DNA from: Colletotrichum lupini
Taxonomy: Eukaryota > Ascomycota > Sordariomycetes > Glomerellales > Glomerellaceae
Assembly: GCF_023278565.1 (NCBI RefSeq)
Contig: NC_064675.1
Span: 3,534,001 to 3,598,000, forward strand
Reading direction: 5' to 3'
Length of the DNA: 64,000 bases
Of the stretch, positions 61,301 to 64,000 are shown piece after piece. Position numbers and translations under genes: made by a program. The notes under the pieces are model-generated. The model did not search any database. It worked only from the letters and a program-made list of their open reading frames with translations, and was not told the DNA's origin. Numbering within the stretch: position 1 is the stretch's first letter; each line of letters opens with the position of its first letter.

Positions 61301-64000
61301 TATTATTAATTAACTTATTTTTAATAACTTTTTATTACGAACTTAACGTTTATTATCCTATTTTATATATACCCTTTTTTTATAATATTTAAATTTATTA
61401 ATTACTTCTATTACCTTTTTAAAATATTTAATAAGCTCTTACGTATTGTACTTAATAAGCTACTTAGCTTATTTAATAAGATATTATAAGTTTCCTCCCT
61501 CGCTTTATATGATAACGATTTTTTTAATTTCCTAAACGTCTTACTTATCCTTTAACTCTAAGAAATTTGCTATTTAGTTATTAACTATTTAGTAATTTTC
61601 TTATAGTTTAAGCTAAAAAACCAAGAAAATATTATATATTCTCTAATACTATTTTAATAAATATACTTAATAAGCCTATTTCCCTACCCTTTTAATTATT
61701 ATTATTTTAATATATCTTAGCGCTAGTTTATTATTTTTAAATTATATATTCTTTATTAATAAGCTAATAACCTCTTTATAATTAAACTCTTTTAAAATAT
61801 ATTTTTTATTATAATAAGCTACTTAGCTTTTAAAAATTTATATTTATACTCGCATAGCCTAGGCCCTAATCTTTTTAATTTTTTAAACCCTTTCTTAAAT
61901 GTTTTAAACTATAACTTTATAATTAAGTATATATTTAACGTATTTAAAGTAGTAGCTATATAATACTATATATAGGGATATTTTTATAATAGAGTATTAG
62001 CCATTATTATATATAAACTCGGCCTTTTTTAATTATATTACTTACTTATTTAGCAAGCCCTCGGTATAAATCTTTAAATACTTTTTTAATATTTAATAAG
62101 TTTACTCCGTTTAGCCGTCTATTTATAAGTAATACGTAGTAAATAATTAATAATATATCGCTCGTTTTTTAATAAACTCTTTTTAAAATACGCTTATAAA
62201 GAGCTTATTTTTATTTATAATAATACTTTTTAGCGTACTAAACTTATATTTAACTTCTTAATATAAAATACTTATTATTTATATTACGTTGAGTATTTTA
62301 ATAATAAGTAAGAACTTTACGAACTTTATTATATAATAAATAATAATTAAAATATTATTATACTCTATACCGTTATTACGAGCGCTTAGTAATAGCCTTA
62401 TAATAAAGTTTATAAATATTTTTTAAAATAAATATAAAGGTAGTAATAGTAACTATAGCTACTTATATAGCTTATATTTTAAAGTTATAATTCCTAAATA
62501 ATATTTATAGTTCTTAACGTATTTCTAAATATTTTATTAAATATTTTCTCAATAAAACTTTTTTTAAATTAGCTTAAAAGTTTTTATAGTTCTTATATAA
62601 CTTACCCTATAATCGTCGTAATATTAACGAAGGATCTTTATTTAAAAAGACTCTATTTAAAGAATAATAAGTCTTTTTTTAAAAAATAGTATATTTTATT
62701 TATTAAATAAATATACTCTTAGCTCGCTAGTTATAGTACGAACTTTTATTAATTATAATATATAAAACTCGTTTTTAGTTTATAATTTTTTAATAAGCTT
62801 TTTAGTTTTTAATAAAAAATAAAAAATAAATACTATTTTACCCTTTATAAGCTCTTTTATAATAGGGCATAAAATATACTATTTTAATATAATAACCTTA
62901 GCTCTATTTAACTTTTTTTTATTTTTATTAAACCGTTAACGAGCGTTTATTAATAACTCTTTTATTTTCTTATTTCGAGTTATTATAATAATAATTATTA
63001 TTATTTTATTAATACGCTTTATAATACGCTATTAATATAAGAGAGAGGATTCCCTATCCCTAGAGCTAACTAATATTTAATTAAAATCGTAAAAGGAGGC
63101 CTTAACTACTTAAATATATACTTTAATAGTATTATTTTATTTTTTTAAGCTAATTATTTTTTATTAAACGTTAAGCGGTAGTTCATTAATAAAACGTAGT
63201 TTCTAAGCTAGTATAAGGAAGACGTTTTTATAAAATACTTCCCTTTTTATATAATTTAGCTTTTTAAATAGACCGTCCGCTAGGTTCGTTTTCCTTAGTT
63301 AGTATTTTAAGTTAAAATTAAATATTAATAGTTTATATACTTACTTTACGAGCCTTTTTTAAAAATCTTATATTAATACGTTAATTACTTTTTTAAGTAC
63401 TTAATAATCCGTTAGAGTTATAAACTTTTATAAAAAGCCCTAGAGGTAATAAGCTTAGTACTCTAGCCCTTTTATTATAATAAATAGTTTTTATTAACTC
63501 GTAGCTTATTATTACTCTATATCTATAAGCTTTTATAATTAATAAGTAACGGGTTATTATTTTTTATTAGCTTATTATAATAAGATTATTATAATAGCTT
63601 TAACTAAAGCGTCGGTTTTTACTTATATAATATATTATAAGTTCTAATATATAAGTACGGTTACTAAAGTAAAAACGACTTTTAGCTAATTAAACGCCTC
63701 GTTTACTTCTTTAGTTTACTAAAAGTCCCTTATTTACCCTTTTTTTATTTTTAATAATATTATTATTAATATAATAATACCTAAGTATTTAATAATAAAC
63801 TTCTAATAAAAGTTATAGAACCCTAAGAATACTTAAATATCCCTAATAAACTTTAGCGCCTTTTAATTAGTAATTATTTATATTTATAACGAGTTAATCT
63901 CGATTCTTTTTAATATAATAATATAACCTAAGAACTCGACCTTTTTTTAATAGAACGAGTACTTTAATAGTTTAATAAAAAGCCTATATAAATATAAACG
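58376..64000. mobile_element. RIP-degraded AT-rich repeat block (unidentified element)
   Basis: GC content falls abruptly near 58376 and stays very low to the end of the window. TA, AA and TT steps dominate. CA and TG dinucleotides are almost absent, while CG steps survive in moderate number. This is the expected product of RIP, which turns CpA into TpA on both strands. Stops occur in every frame and no open frame survives. The original element cannot be identified by eye; a retrotransposon is the usual source of such blocks in filamentous ascomycetes, but that is inference. The block continues beyond the window. Confidence 0.85.
60789..60935. repeat. 12-bp minisatellite inside the RIP block
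   Basis: About a dozen variant copies of TTATTATAGCTC / TTATTATACTTC in tandem. The copies differ mainly by C/T and G/A changes, as expected if a repeat was mutated by RIP after it formed. Confidence 0.8.

Overview
The window is nuclear DNA of a filamentous ascomycete. The protein genes carry short GT-AG introns of about 50-95 bp, with branch-point-like CTAAC/CTGAC motifs in several. The products match Pezizomycotina families. The last 5.6 kb is an AT-rich block almost devoid of CA and TG dinucleotides, the footprint of repeat-induced point mutation (RIP). A Sordariomycete, perhaps Glomerellales, is my inference from overall protein character; no marker in the window proves it.

Layout, left to right. 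1.9-4.5 kb (+): a five-exon long-chain fatty alcohol oxidase. 5.9-8.2 kb (-): the molybdenum cofactor gene cnxABC, a MoaA-MoaC fusion split by an intron whose donor lies in the codons for the C-terminal Gly-Gly-stop of MoaA. 9.2-10.9 kb (+): a WDR8/WRAP73-type WD40 protein with a 25-nt first exon. 12.65-13.7 kb (+): a small four-exon RRM protein. 17.1-23.4 kb (-): a 2088-residue HEATR5/Laa1 protein, divergent from a TACO1/YebC gene (24.0-25.0 kb, +). PET100 (25.4-25.8 kb, -) and an unrecognised disordered protein (26.4-28.4 kb, -) follow. 32.8-36.0 kb (-): a decayed SLIP-GC/dynamin-like GTPase, head-to-head with an intact Fic-domain gene (36.1-37.3 kb, +). 38.2-39.1 kb (+): CFIm25. 39.4-40.1 kb (-): a YjbQ/UPF0047 protein. 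41.0-41.7 kb (-): complex I subunit NDUFS6. 42.5-47.2 kb (-): a Ubp12-type deubiquitinase. 50.2-53.9 kb (-): an STE23/insulin-degrading-enzyme metalloprotease with a second upstream start. 53.9-58.25 kb is gene-poor and 58.4-64.0 kb is the RIP block.

Most genes are unrelated housekeeping functions. Several products are mitochondrial or can be imported: cnxABC, TACO1, Pet100, NDUFS6 and the long STE23 form. The stretch from 32.7 to 37.9 kb looks accessory: it is visibly less GC-rich than its neighbours and holds a pseudogene paired with a Fic enzyme. The most interesting signals are the MOCS1-like splice switch in cnxABC, the Fic/decayed-GTPase pair, two possible RIP-type nonsense changes in that GTPase, and a perfect 16-bp inverted repeat next to the RIP block. 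Exon boundaries were worked out by hand from splice motifs, phase and family similarity, and have not been checked against transcripts.
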